Positions 27,756 to 37,033 are shown, counted from the first letter of the stretch. The stretch is 64,000 bases of DNA from Pokkaliibacter plantistimulans (GCF_003194385.1 NZ_LAPT01000062.1:26294-90293); one strand, 5' to 3'. The notes: generated by a model not told the origin, from the letters alone. Made by a program: numbers and translations.

Positions 27756-29063
27756 TTAGACTACGTAGGGACGCTGTACATAAAAGCGGCTCAGAATTTT
27801 ATACAAATACCAGGCATCTTTTGCACCAGCCAACTCGCGAATAGAGTGCATGGCAAACGTAGGCACCCCTACATCTACGGTCGGAATGCCAGTGCGCGTG
27901 GCTGTGATAGGCCCTATAGTTGAACCACAGGCCATGTCACTACGCACAACGAATGCCTGTACTGGTACCTCTGCATGAATAGCTAACTGACGGAGTACAG
28001 CACTACTGTCACTGGTTGTCGCATAACGCTGATTGTTATTAATCTTGATAACAGGCCCTTTATTAAGAATAGGCCCGTGATTGGCATCATGCTTGTCCGG
28101 ATAGTTAGGATGAATACCATGAGCATTGTCTGCGGAGATCAACAAGGATTGGCTGATAACACGAGTTCGCGTTTCAGTTCCTGGAAACATCCTTGCCAGA
28201 ACATCATTAAGAAAGGGCCCTTCGGCTCCACACGTGGACGCGCTACCGACCTCTTCATGGTCTGTACAGATCATCATACTGCCGGGTAATGGAGCCTCTA
28301 TCAAAGACTGCATGGCAACATAGCAACTCAACAGGTTATCCAGTCTTGCGCTTGCAATGAAATCCTCGTTCATGCCAATCAGAGCAGCTTTCTGGGTATC
28401 GTAGAAACACAGATCAAAGTCGAGCACCTGATCAATACTGGTAACACCCTCATCCTGCTCCAGATAATCTTTAAGCCAGTTTCGTACATCGAACTTCTCT
28501 GGATCATCATTAAACTGCCAGAGAATCGGTGGCAAATCCCGTTGTGCGTTAACTGACTTGCTCTGATTTACTTCACGATCAAGGTGGATAGCCAAGCTGG
28601 GAATGACCGCAACGGCACGTTGCATATCGATCAGATGTGACGTCAAGCGCCCGTCCACGGTGCGATACGTTACCTTACCCGCAAGAGAAAGATCACGATC
28701 AAACCATGGATTGAGTAACACGCCGCCGTACACCTCCACACCCAGTTGTATATAGCCGTAGCGACTAAGCTCAGGTTGAGGTTTAACCTTCAGGCACGGA
28801 CTGTCAGTATGCGCTCCAACCAAACGTATACCGTCTTCCAGAGCCTGATCTTGCTCAGGCATAGTCCAAGCGATAATGGAAGAACCATTCCTTGTAACCA
28901 TATAAGAACTGCCAGGATGCAAATCCCAGGCTTCGCCTTCGTTCAATAGAGAAAAACCCTTCTCCTTCAACTGCTGCTGCATATTTTTCACAGCATGATA
29001 GGGGGTCGGAGATGCCTGCAGAAAAGCCAACAACCCCTCATTAAATACAGTTACTGATTGCAT
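27756..29063 (-). CDS. apeB: M18-family aminopeptidase
   Basis: Cytosolic zinc aminopeptidase (aspartyl aminopeptidase type) that removes N-terminal residues from peptides. The 435 aa have all metal ligands of the M18 family: His in LVGAHTDSPCLK, Asp in SARLDNL, Glu pair in CTDHEEVGS, Asp in SADNAHGIHPNY, and His in FAMHSIRE. The start MQSVTVFNEGLLAFLQASPTPYHAV is conserved. Length equals Pseudomonas ApeB (about 429). Single leftward gene, divergent from prc. Confidence 0.94.
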   Translation of the reverse strand: MQSVTVFNEGLLAFLQASPTPYHAVKNMQQQLKEKGFSLLNEGEAWDLHPGSSYMVTRNGSSIIAWTMPEQDQALEDGIRLVGAHTDSPCLKVKPQPELSRYGYIQLGVEVYGGVLLNPWFDRDLSLAGKVTYRTVDGRLTSHLIDMQRAVAVIPSLAIHLDREVNQSKSVNAQRDLPPILWQFNDDPEKFDVRNWLKDYLEQDEGVTSIDQVLDFDLCFYDTQKAALIGMNEDFIASARLDNLLSCYVAMQSLIEAPLPGSMMICTDHEEVGSASTCGAEGPFLNDVLARMFPGTETRTRVISQSLLISADNAHGIHPNYPDKHDANHGPILNKGPVIKINNNQRYATTSDSSAVLRQLAIHAEVPVQAFVVRSDMACGSTIGPITATRTGIPTVDVGVPTFAMHSIRELAGAKDAWYLYKILSRFYVQRPYVV

Positions 29064-29230
29064 ACATTACCTTGAATAAGTTGTAACAAGGACACCCGGC
29101 TCCAGACGTCCAGCTTCATAATTCTATGTTACTATCACCGCTGGTTCGCAATACCAATATCTTACGCTGTGGAACCATCCATTATTCTGGTAGTCTCACC
29201 TCATACATTATTAGGCAAAGGAAACGCTTC

Positions 29231-31321
29231 ATGCTTCGCCTGTCTGCATTATTAGTCGGCTTTGCCATTGCCCTCTCCAGCGCAGGCGTCAATGCCAGCA
29301 TATCTCATCCAGAACTCAACTATGACCCAGCCAAGGATGCATTACATCCTGACCCCCAGCACGCCAGCCTGACCAAAACCATCGTTAATACTCTTACCAA
29401 CAATCATTATCAGATGTTGCCGGTGGACGATAAATTGTCTGAGGCGCTGCTGGCCAGATATCAGAATGCCCTCGATCCAAGCCACTCTCTATTCCTGCAA
29501 ACTGACATTGATATGATGGCCTCTTTCAAGGATGACCTTGATAATCAGCTGCTCGATGGCAAGTTGGAGGACGCTTTCAACGTCTTCAACCTTTCGCAAG
29601 AGCGAAGAATTGATCGTCTCAATTATCAGTTGGATCTTCTTGCCAAAGGACCTGACGTCTACGAACTGTCCAAACAGGAATACATGGAGACTGATCGAAA
29701 GAATGCTCCATGGCCGAAAGATCAGAATGAGCTGAACGATCTGTGGCGCAAGCAGCTTAAGAGCAGCGTGCTAAGCTTACTTCTGGCAGACAAAAATACT
29801 GATGAAGCTGCTAAAACTCTGGAGCGCCGCTTTACCAATCAGATTACCCGTCTTCGACAGACAAAAAATGAAGACGCTTTCCAAATCTTCATGAATGCTT
29901 TCGCTGAACTGCATGATCCTCATACCCAATACTTCTCTCCTCAGACATCGGAAAACTTCAATATCAACATGAGTCTGTCCCTTGAAGGGATAGGTGCAGT
30001 ACTTCAGTCAGAGGATGAGCAGACCAAGATCGTTCGGTTAGTACCAGGTGGCCCTGCGGAAAAGTCTGGCCAGCTGAAACCGTCAGATTTGGTAGTGGGT
30101 GTTGCTCAAGGTGATGATGGTGAAATGACTGATGTTGTAGGCTGGCGTCTTGATGAAGTGGTCGACTTGATTCGCGGCGCTAAAGACACCGTTGTTCGAC
30201 TGCAGATTATACCGGCTGGAAGCACTGACAAAAAAACCAAAGAAATCCGGCTCGTTCGCAGCAAAGTCAAACTAGAAGATCAGGCAGCTCAGAAGAAAGT
30301 TCTGGAGATTCCCCAAGAAGGGAAGAAGCAACCACTGAAAGTTGGCGTAATTACATTGCCAGCCTTCTATCTTGACTTCCAGGCTGCACAAGCAGGTGAC
30401 CCAAACTACAAAAGCACCAGTCGCGATGTAGAAAGGCTGCTGAACGAACTCAAGCAGGAAAGCATCGATGGACTTGTTCTGGATCTGCGAAACAATGGCG
30501 GAGGATCTCTTAGAGAAGCCAACGAGCTTATCGGTTTATTCATTCGCCAAGGTCCTACCGTCCAGATCCGGGATGCTCAGGGCCGAGTCAATATTCTTGG
30601 CGACTCAGATCCGAAGGTAGTCTACGATGGCCCGATGATTGTACTGGTCAATCGCTTGAGTGCATCTGCGTCCGAAATATTTGCAGGTGCCATGCAGGAC
30701 TATGGCCGAGCATTAATCGTTGGAAGCCAGACATTTGGTAAAGGGACGGTGCAAACTCTTCTCCCTCTACCCTCTGGCCAACTGAAACTGACACAAGCAA
30801 AGTTCTACAGAATCTCCGGCGAAAGCACACAGCACAAAGGTGTAGTACCCGATATCAGTTTCCCGACCATTATCGACAACGAAGAAATTGGCGAAAGCGC
30901 TCTTGATCATGCTCTCCCCTGGGACAAAGTGCGTCCACTACGCTATCCCAGTTATGGGGACTATGGTTTTATCGTTGACGAACTCAGACAACGCCACTTG
31001 GCCAGAACAGCCAACGATCCAGATTTTGACTATATGGTCAACTTAATGAAAAAGCAGAAGGAAGCCAAAAAGCAGCCGACCGTCCCGTTGTTTGAAAGTG
31101 CTTTACGTGAGGAAAGAGCAAAAACAGAAGCCTGGGAACTGGATCAGGAAAACATCAGACGTCAGCGTAAAGGGGAACCTATTCTTCCGAATTACGAAGC
31201 ATTAGAAAAGCTTAATGAGACGACAGAAAAAGATGACCCCATACTCACCGAGTCAGGGCGCATAATGGGAGATCTGATCCACCTGTCCAAAGACTACTTG
31301 GTATCTAAAACAGCTAACTAG
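29231..31321 (+). CDS. prc: Tail-specific (C-terminal processing) protease Prc
   Basis: Periplasmic S41 protease that degrades proteins with nonpolar C-termini and processes cell-wall enzymes. The 696 aa start with a signal peptide (cleavage near VNA-SIS), then an N-terminal helical domain, a PDZ domain (about 255-345) and the protease domain with SASASEIFAGAMQDYG (about 477-491) and Lys504 in FGKGT, the Ser-Lys dyad. A C-terminal DUF3340 region follows. The ATG after AAAGGAAA is chosen; 35 codons of open frame upstream are not used. A perfect 12-bp hairpin follows. Confidence 0.96.
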   Translation: MLRLSALLVGFAIALSSAGVNASISHPELNYDPAKDALHPDPQHASLTKTIVNTLTNNHYQMLPVDDKLSEALLARYQNALDPSHSLFLQTDIDMMASFKDDLDNQLLDGKLEDAFNVFNLSQERRIDRLNYQLDLLAKGPDVYELSKQEYMETDRKNAPWPKDQNELNDLWRKQLKSSVLSLLLADKNTDEAAKTLERRFTNQITRLRQTKNEDAFQIFMNAFAELHDPHTQYFSPQTSENFNINMSLSLEGIGAVLQSEDEQTKIVRLVPGGPAEKSGQLKPSDLVVGVAQGDDGEMTDVVGWRLDEVVDLIRGAKDTVVRLQIIPAGSTDKKTKEIRLVRSKVKLEDQAAQKKVLEIPQEGKKQPLKVGVITLPAFYLDFQAAQAGDPNYKSTSRDVERLLNELKQESIDGLVLDLRNNGGGSLREANELIGLFIRQGPTVQIRDAQGRVNILGDSDPKVVYDGPMIVLVNRLSASASEIFAGAMQDYGRALIVGSQTFGKGTVQTLLPLPSGQLKLTQAKFYRISGESTQHKGVVPDISFPTIIDNEEIGESALDHALPWDKVRPLRYPSYGDYGFIVDELRQRHLARTANDPDFDYMVNLMKKQKEAKKQPTVPLFESALREERAKTEAWELDQENIRRQRKGEPILPNYEALEKLNETTEKDDPILTESGRIMGDLIHLSKDYLVSKTAN

Positions 31322-31332
31322 CCCTCTATATA

Positions 31333-31359
31333 GCTGCGTCACCTATCAGGTGACGCAGC
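31333..31359 (+). terminator. Hairpin after prc
   Basis: GCTGCGTCACCT and AGGTGACGCAGC pair perfectly (12 bp) around a three-base loop, 11 bases after the prc stop. There is no T tract. Confidence 0.65.
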
Positions 31360-31448
31360 CCTGCCGCTACTTGATACCATCCACTGCAGTTTCAGGTAAA
31401 CTACAGTGCAGACACACTCCTCACTTCGAATATCGCACCACAGAACTG

Positions 31449-32450
31449 ATGACTGAACAAACTTTTCAAGATACCTCCCTCCCCACGCTGGATCGTCGCT
31501 TTAGTGTAGCTCCAATGATGGACCTCACAGATAGCCACTATCGCAATTTCGCGCGCCATCTGACAAAACACACTCTGCTGTACACTGAGATGATCACTAC
31601 TGGTGCCATACTGCATGGTGACAAGCATCGATTTCTGTCATTTGCCAATGAGGAACACCCCATTGCAGTACAACTCGGCGGCAGCAACCCCAAAGCCTTA
31701 CGCGAATGTGCGATTATCTGTGAAGACTATGGCTACGATGAAATAAATCTAAACGTGGGCTGTCCTAGCGACCGAGTGCAAAACAACATGATCGGTGCAT
31801 GTTTGATGGACCATCCTGAATTGGTGGCAGAATGTCTGGCAGAAATGCAATCCACAGTATCTGTCCCTGTGACAGTAAAGCACAGAATAGGCATTGATGA
31901 CCGAGACAGCTATGAGTTATTACATCACTTTGTGGAGCATGTTGCCAAAAGTGGATGTAGTACATTTATAGTTCATGCACGAAAAGCGATCCTGAAAGGC
32001 CTCAGCCCCAAAGAGAATCGAGAAATCCCCCCTCTTGATTACGCAACCGTTTACCAACTTAAAAAAGATTTTCCTCAGCTAGAAATAATCATAAATGGCG
32101 GGATAAAAACAATACAGGAAAGCAAAAATCATCTAAATCATGTTGATGGCGTAATGATTGGCAGAGAGGCCTATTACAATCCATCAATGCTTCTCAATAT
32201 AGATGAAGAGATATTTCTTGAAGCACCTGCGAGCCAAACAGCAACTCAGGCATTGGCAGCCTTTTTCCCGTACATATCCTCACAGTTAGATAAGGGAACA
32301 AAGCTGGGGCATATTTCAAGGCACATCCTCGGACTGTTTCATGGCAAACCAGGAGGACGAAAGTTTAGACAGTATCTAAGTGAGAATGCACATTTGCCAA
32401 CTGCCAGCATTAAAACTTTAGAGTTGGCGATAGAACACCTGAATATCTAG
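31449..32450 (+). CDS. dusA: tRNA-dihydrouridine(20/20a) synthase DusA
   Basis: FMN enzyme that reduces uridine 20/20a in the tRNA D-loop. The 333 aa contain FSVAPMMDLTDSHYRNFAR, the catalytic Cys105 in LNVGCPSDRVQ, VTVKHRIGID, and the FMN phosphate-binding INGGIKT and GVMIGREAYYNP. These agree with DusA rather than DusB or DusC. The start is the ATG preceding TEQTFQD; earlier start codons add unrelated residues. It converges on hsbA with 33 bases between and no obvious terminator. Confidence 0.95.
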   Translation: MTEQTFQDTSLPTLDRRFSVAPMMDLTDSHYRNFARHLTKHTLLYTEMITTGAILHGDKHRFLSFANEEHPIAVQLGGSNPKALRECAIICEDYGYDEINLNVGCPSDRVQNNMIGACLMDHPELVAECLAEMQSTVSVPVTVKHRIGIDDRDSYELLHHFVEHVAKSGCSTFIVHARKAILKGLSPKENREIPPLDYATVYQLKKDFPQLEIIINGGIKTIQESKNHLNHVDGVMIGREAYYNPSMLLNIDEEIFLEAPASQTATQALAAFFPYISSQLDKGTKLGHISRHILGLFHGKPGGRKFRQYLSENAHLPTASIKTLELAIEHLNI

Positions 32451-32483
32451 AGTATTCGCCATAAGCAGGGACGCTATGCTGCA

Positions 32484-32972
32484 CTACTGACAGTTTTCTA
32501 AGGAACTTACCAGCTCGCTAAATGTTGCCCTATTCTGTTCATTTAAGTCCATCAGTGTCTTGTGAGCATTTAAAACCGTATTTTTAACATCTTCTTCAGA
32601 GCCAAGTATCTCAGGTACCTCTTTTAGCAAAGGTGCGCTATTTAAACCGTATTCTCGAATTAGAATAAAGACCTTATCAAACCCCATGCTTAAAAGGATT
32701 CGCGTAATATCTTCATTTATGGAGATGATAGTTGGTAACAAATGAAACTGCTGCTGCATCTTTACGGAAACTTTTGCCAACAGACCAAGCGACGTACTAT
32801 CAATTCCTTCTGTTTCCGTTAGATCAATCAGCACTGTTTTAAAGTCTGGATCACTAAACATCGACTCAAGGAAATGATCCAGCGACGCACACAATGTCAA
32901 ACGCACATCCCCCTGAAATTTAAGGATGTATGCGCCGTTCTGCTTCGCAACTAGTATTTTTCCAGAATGCAT
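32484..32972 (-). CDS. hsbA: STAS-domain anti-sigma factor antagonist (HsbA-like)
   Basis: Anti-anti-sigma protein of the SpoIIAA/HsbA type. In Pseudomonas aeruginosa HsbA swaps partners between the anti-sigma factor FlgM and other targets depending on phosphorylation, affecting motility and biofilm. The STAS core (about 1-100) includes VLIDLTETEGIDSTSLGLLAKVS with a phosphorylatable Ser. A 60-residue C-terminal extension of unknown role follows. It starts 2 bases after hsbR ends and is last in the mlaA-hsbR-hsbA operon. Confidence 0.85.
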   Translation of the reverse strand: MHSGKILVAKQNGAYILKFQGDVRLTLCASLDHFLESMFSDPDFKTVLIDLTETEGIDSTSLGLLAKVSVKMQQQFHLLPTIISINEDITRILLSMGFDKVFILIREYGLNSAPLLKEVPEILGSEEDVKNTVLNAHKTLMDLNEQNRATFSELVSSLENCQ

Positions 32973-32974
32973 AT

Positions 32975-34153
32975 CTAGATCTTTCTAACACTCAGTAATG
33001 CGATATCATCAGGCAATTCCAACGCCGTCAGATCCAATTCATTAACAATTCGCTCTGGTACATGATCACAAGACTGCACTAACTCAAGCAAACGCTGCTC
33101 TTTATCTTGTAGACGACCATCCATCACTTCAAGAATACCATCGCTAAAAACTGTTAAAGACCACTTCCCTATATCTCGTAAAGGTAATACATGCTCTTCA
33201 AAATGAGGCTCTGGAAAAAGACCAACCGGCATCCCCCCGCCAGATAAAAAACGCGAACCGCTCTCATCAGTAAAGATAGGCAACGGATAATGACCACCGA
33301 CAGAGTAACAAAGTGTGTTCTGCCTCTGATCTATAACGCCTAAAACTATGGTGAGGTGCTTACCTAGGGGCGTCTCCAGAAGCTCTTGATTGATGCGTTG
33401 CAACATAACAACTGGCGAGAGAATATCAGAGTCAGCTTTGCGACGGTAGCTTTTCACAAACCTTCCGGACAAATTCTTAAGCAACACAGTCACAAAGGCC
33501 GAGGATGCTCCGTGCCCTGAAATGTCGGCCAGATAAAAGAATGTGACTTCAGGAGTGAGCGCTATGTAATCAATAAAGTCGCCACTCAGATACAAGGAAG
33601 GGATTAACTGGTGGGAAAAGTGGCAACCGTTAAGCTCCTGACCAGACACTGGAAACAGACGCTGCTGGACGTGACGACCTGCCTTCTGGTCGTTCTCCAA
33701 TTCTTTCAGACTCAACTGAAGCTGGAGATTATTCTCCTCCAGAGCTTTTCTGTACGCATCATTATCCAGCAGTGCACGATATTTCCTTATATTCTTTTGT
33801 ATGGATCTGAATAATGAGGGCAAATCATACTGAGGCTGAATGAAGAAATCGCATGCCCCCGAACGCAAAGCATTCAAGACATCCTGCAGAATGGCAGACT
33901 GTGCCATCATAACGACGGGGAGACTTGGATAAAACTCAATAAGATATCTGAGCACATCTAAGCCGTAACCCTGCCTAAGATTCAAGCTACAGAGCACAAC
34001 CTTAAATGAGCTCTTCTCACACGCCGCTTGCACCTCTGATGCCGTTTCAACCCAAGCAACTGTGTAGCCTTGTTTTGTCAGGAACGTATCAATCTGTTCT
34101 GTAGCCTGGTAGTGCCCAGCAATCAGCAAAACATCGGTGTCTATTTTGGCCAT
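32975..34153 (-). CDS. hsbR: HsbR-like response regulator with PP2C/SpoIIE phosphatase output and degenerate receiver
   Basis: Protein of 392 aa with a receiver-like domain (about 7-120), a coiled-coil linker (about 125-160), and a SpoIIE-type serine phosphatase domain (about 165-392) that would dephosphorylate the STAS partner encoded next to it. The phosphatase keeps its metal Asp residues: LSGDFIDY, LADISGHG, FSDGILE and LPDDIALL. The receiver does not: the acidic pair is AG (LLIAGHY), the phosphoacceptor is Ser (VVLCSLNL), and the KP motif is QP (FFIQPQY). It probably senses something other than His kinase phosphorylation (inference). Confidence 0.88.
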   Translation of the reverse strand: MAKIDTDVLLIAGHYQATEQIDTFLTKQGYTVAWVETASEVQAACEKSSFKVVLCSLNLRQGYGLDVLRYLIEFYPSLPVVMMAQSAILQDVLNALRSGACDFFIQPQYDLPSLFRSIQKNIRKYRALLDNDAYRKALEENNLQLQLSLKELENDQKAGRHVQQRLFPVSGQELNGCHFSHQLIPSLYLSGDFIDYIALTPEVTFFYLADISGHGASSAFVTVLLKNLSGRFVKSYRRKADSDILSPVVMLQRINQELLETPLGKHLTIVLGVIDQRQNTLCYSVGGHYPLPIFTDESGSRFLSGGGMPVGLFPEPHFEEHVLPLRDIGKWSLTVFSDGILEVMDGRLQDKEQRLLELVQSCDHVPERIVNELDLTALELPDDIALLSVRKI

Positions 34154-34183
34154 TGGTCCAGCTACCAGATAATGGAGCCGCTG

Positions 34184-34921
34184 TTAAAAATCAACATCAA
34201 ACTGATCAGTCACATTACCATCATGAATCAGGTAATCACGGCGCTGCAGATAGGCATTACGAATAAATAAGTATTTATCACCCTCAATCAGTCGCTCAGA
34301 ATCAAGCAAGCTTGCTCGTTTGTTAACAACCTTCAATACACCAAGACCAATTCTTGTCTTGTCATCATCGATTTGATTTACAGGATTGAGATTGTAATCA
34401 AAAGCAAGGCCTGCCGTATCACGCAGGGTGCTCGGTCCTAATACTGGCAACATCAAATAGGGGCCAGAGCCTAATCCCCAGTACCCCAGAGTTTGCCCGA
34501 AGTCTTCTTCATGTTCTGGTATTCCCATAGGAGTTGCCACATCAATCAACCCTGCCAGCCCGAAGGTGCTATTAAAGACCAAACGTGAAAAGCTCTGCAG
34601 AGCGGCATCAATTTTGAATTGCAATAAGTTATTCGCAATATTGCTGATTTCACCGAGGTTACTAAAAAAGTTACTTACTCCAGATTCAACGATATCAGGA
34701 GTGACTGCATGATAACCCTTTGCAACAGGCTTTAAGATATAGGTGTCAAGACCATCATTGAATTTGAAGATAGCTCGGTTAAGCCCTTCCAATGGATCTT
34801 TATTTGAAAGCGACTGCGCATGAGCATTTACAGGCTCAGCACTAGATGCCCCCTCTGCCCAAACAGACACAGAACTAACAGTCAATGCTGTAGCAAACGC
34901 CAACTTAGACAAGTAATTCAC
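34184..34921 (-). CDS. mlaA: Phospholipid-transport outer-membrane protein MlaA (VacJ)
   Basis: Component of the Mla retrograde system that removes misplaced phospholipid from the outer leaflet of the outer membrane. The 245 aa contain DPLEGLNRAIFKFND, YILKPVAKGYHAVTP, FNSTFGLAGLIDVATPMG, EDFGQTLGYWGLGSGPYLMLPVLGPSTLRD, all typical. The signal peptide ends near VWA-EG and has no lipobox Cys, so it is not a lipoprotein like the E. coli version. First gene of the operon with hsbR (30-base gap) and hsbA. Confidence 0.94.
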   Translation of the reverse strand: MNYLSKLAFATALTVSSVSVWAEGASSAEPVNAHAQSLSNKDPLEGLNRAIFKFNDGLDTYILKPVAKGYHAVTPDIVESGVSNFFSNLGEISNIANNLLQFKIDAALQSFSRLVFNSTFGLAGLIDVATPMGIPEHEEDFGQTLGYWGLGSGPYLMLPVLGPSTLRDTAGLAFDYNLNPVNQIDDDKTRIGLGVLKVVNKRASLLDSERLIEGDKYLFIRNAYLQRRDYLIHDGNVTDQFDVDF

Positions 34922-34978
34922 AGAGGCTAGTCCTTTAAAACAAACATAAATACAGTGACACTATTAGATCAGATAACA

Positions 34979-35005
34979 AAAAGCCCCGCAATAAGCGGGG
35001 CTTTT
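34979..35005 (-). terminator. Porin terminator
   Basis: AAAAGCCCCGC and GCGGGGCTTTT pair perfectly (11 bp) around a five-base loop just past the porin stop. Confidence 0.93.
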
Positions 35006-35023
35006 GATTAGCCAATAAGGCTA

Positions 35024-36037
35024 TTAGAACTTAACGCGGTAGCCAACGACTACGTTGTCGCCGTCACCAGCTTTTTCGTTGTATGCGCCGTATTCAGCAT
35101 ACACATCTGCGCCACCACCCAGGTTCTGGTAAACACCAACCATGGTGCGCTTGGCAGCATCTTCGCTCTCAGTTTTAGACTGACCATAGGCCAGACCAAA
35201 AGTGGTCTTATCCATGGTGTAGCTAGCAGCCAGATCCCAGTTTTTCACAGAATCATTAGCGTTATCGGTTTTGGTTTTTTCCCAATAGGCAGCTGCCAGG
35301 AAATTATTTACAGTGTAAGACAGACCTAAACCGTAGCTGTCCATACTATCAGAATAGGACAGGCTATCAGAATGCTGTTTCTCATACTTTGCAGTTTTGT
35401 ATGCTGCAGCAGCGTAAAAACCGTTCGCTTCATAATGAGCGCCCAGGATATAAGCATCAACATCTTTGTTGTAGTTGTCAGTGCTATCAGTAGTGGTAAT
35501 AGCATTGCCATCAGCATCAACAGCACCAGTGTCTACAGTAGCTTTGTGAGTACCATCTGCAACAAAGCTCAAAGAAGCACCAAAGCCACTCAGATCAGGG
35601 GTAGCATAGCTAACTGCGTTACCCATACGGAAGCTTTCGTTCTCAAATACACCAGAGTTGTATTCGAAAATGTCAGATACATAGATGTCTGAGTAAGGGT
35701 TGGACTGACGACCTACAGTCACCTTACCGAAGTCGCCTTTAACACCAGCATTTGCCAGACGAACCTTCAGGTTTGCGTCTACAGTACCAGAGGAAGAGGT
35801 GCCTGAACGATCATTTTGATATTCAGTTTCGATCTGATAGAAAGCAGTCAGACCGCTATCCATTTCAGATTCGCCTTTAACGCCAAGACGATGCCCAGCG
35901 TTGGCAATGTTCATATCCTGGTCTTTAACAAACTGCATCTGGAAGTGCAGACGACCGTACAGAGTGGCATCAGCCATAGAGACCGCAGGTGCAGCCAGAG
36001 CGCCAGCTACAGCCAGAGCGATAATTGACTTCTTCAT
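35024..36037 (-). CDS. Trimeric general porin (Gram-negative porin family)
   Basis: Outer-membrane beta-barrel porin of 337 aa. A signal peptide ends SMA-DATLYGRLHFQ, and the mature part shows alternating beta strands, the family start ATLYGRL, VTVGRQSNPYSD (constriction region) and a terminal Phe (VVVGYRVKF) for BAM recognition. A Ser/Asp/Tyr-rich loop (about 205-220) and Thr/Asp-rich segment (about 165-185) are surface loops. It matches the Porin_4 family. The ATG follows GAAGGGG. Codon use is biased and regular, as in a highly expressed gene. A long AT-rich upstream region with repeats suggests complex control. Confidence 0.93.
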   Translation of the reverse strand: MKKSIIALAVAGALAAPAVSMADATLYGRLHFQMQFVKDQDMNIANAGHRLGVKGESEMDSGLTAFYQIETEYQNDRSGTSSSGTVDANLKVRLANAGVKGDFGKVTVGRQSNPYSDIYVSDIFEYNSGVFENESFRMGNAVSYATPDLSGFGASLSFVADGTHKATVDTGAVDADGNAITTTDSTDNYNKDVDAYILGAHYEANGFYAAAAYKTAKYEKQHSDSLSYSDSMDSYGLGLSYTVNNFLAAAYWEKTKTDNANDSVKNWDLAASYTMDKTTFGLAYGQSKTESEDAAKRTMVGVYQNLGGGADVYAEYGAYNEKAGDGDNVVVGYRVKF

Positions 36038-36461
36038 TCAATTTCCCCTTCAGTATTAACGTGCTTTGTTAATTTAGTAGTCGCGTTACACACGCCCTCG
36101 CACAAGATAGTGGATAACGCCTTCCAAATCAAACCGTTTACAACAAAATACATCATTCTGAGGCAGCATTTGGTAAAAAATTTACTTACCAAACACACAT
36201 CAACCCCAAAACAGACTCGCTGTCGAAACGACACACACAACATCGAGTTTGGACTTATTTCCTAACCAAACACGACAATTGAGCTTTCATATCTACTGCC
36301 TTCTCCTTTTGCACTGCAAAAGGTATCAGAATTGTGCAAAAGGATAATATGTCCAGCATCCTTAAGCAAGTGTTTCGATATACAACATTTTACACTCGTC
36401 AACAGCGTTTATTTTTATCCTGCTCAATACAGGCAACAGCATAACAAACCGGCGAAAAGAG
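36038..36461. other. Porin upstream region with inverted and direct repeats
   Basis: About 424 bases between the porin and the 162-aa gene, AT-rich and without a supported gene. It holds an 8-bp inverted repeat (36169-36193), a CCTTTTGC/GCAAAAGG hairpin (36305-36323), and a second GCAAAAGG (36336-36343) 20 bases after the first, two helical turns. A weak TTGATT-N17-TATCTT promoter is readable leftward near 36108-36136. Confidence 0.5.
36169..36193. promoter_or_regulatory. Inverted repeat upstream of the porin
   Basis: TTTGGTAA and TTACCAAA form a perfect 8-bp inverted repeat with nine bases between, about 132 bases upstream of the porin start. Candidate operator for an unknown regulator. Confidence 0.4.
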
Positions 36462-36950
36462 CTATGAAGTAAGCCTTTTCAAGGAGTCCAGTGACTGAGC
36501 GATAGCGTCGAGCTCTTGTTCATTTTTTTCATTCCAGCACAACACACACTCCAAGGGCGTACTAATCACTGCGTCCACGCTTTTTGGCAGCACGTTCACT
36601 ATGTTCGCTATCGAATGCAAATCCAATACTGCGTCCTGAGAGGGTGGCTTTTTCCATACCCATCCGGGCGCGAGGTCAAATGGATCAAGACCCGCAGCAC
36701 GATGTAGCTGCCACTCGGGCTGAGCCGACTTCTGCTCTCGAGCAACGCTGTACATCAGGATCAAACGCTTTGGCTGAGGTAACTCACCAGGCGCACGAGG
36801 CAGCTCAAGTGGATACATTTTGGCTCTCACGCCCGCAGCAAGCGCTCGTTCACGTATCCGCATCTGCTGCCGTTGCCGCCCAGAGGGCATAATCCAAAAA
36901 ACGGAGCCAACCAAAAGCATAACGACCACAAAAATTACTATTGTCGCCAT
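36462..36950 (-). CDS. Conserved hypothetical membrane-anchored protein
   Basis: Protein of 162 aa with one N-terminal membrane helix (TIVIFVVVMLLVGSVFWIM) followed by a basic, Arg/Gln-rich stretch (PSGRQRQQMRIRERALAAG) and a soluble domain, most likely cytoplasmic by the positive-inside rule. The domain ends with a Leu-rich helix after ECVLCWNEKNEQEL. I recall similar proteins of unknown function in pseudomonads, but no named family. It is divergent from uspA and convergent with nothing obvious; no Shine-Dalgarno conflict. Confidence 0.7.
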   Translation of the reverse strand: MATIVIFVVVMLLVGSVFWIMPSGRQRQQMRIRERALAAGVRAKMYPLELPRAPGELPQPKRLILMYSVAREQKSAQPEWQLHRAAGLDPFDLAPGWVWKKPPSQDAVLDLHSIANIVNVLPKSVDAVISTPLECVLCWNEKNEQELDAIAQSLDSLKRLTS

Positions 36951-37005
36951 CTGATCATTCTCGCCTTATATATTAAGTAATGAGACATGCTTGCCGGACA
37001 TCGCT

Positions 37006-37033
37006 TTGAGCCTGACCTGAGACAAGGTATAAG
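37006..37033 (+). promoter_or_regulatory. Candidate uspA promoter
   Basis: TTGAGC and TATAAG with 16 bases between, about 70 bases before the uspA start. A second -10-like TATTAT is 13 bases further down. Confidence 0.35.
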
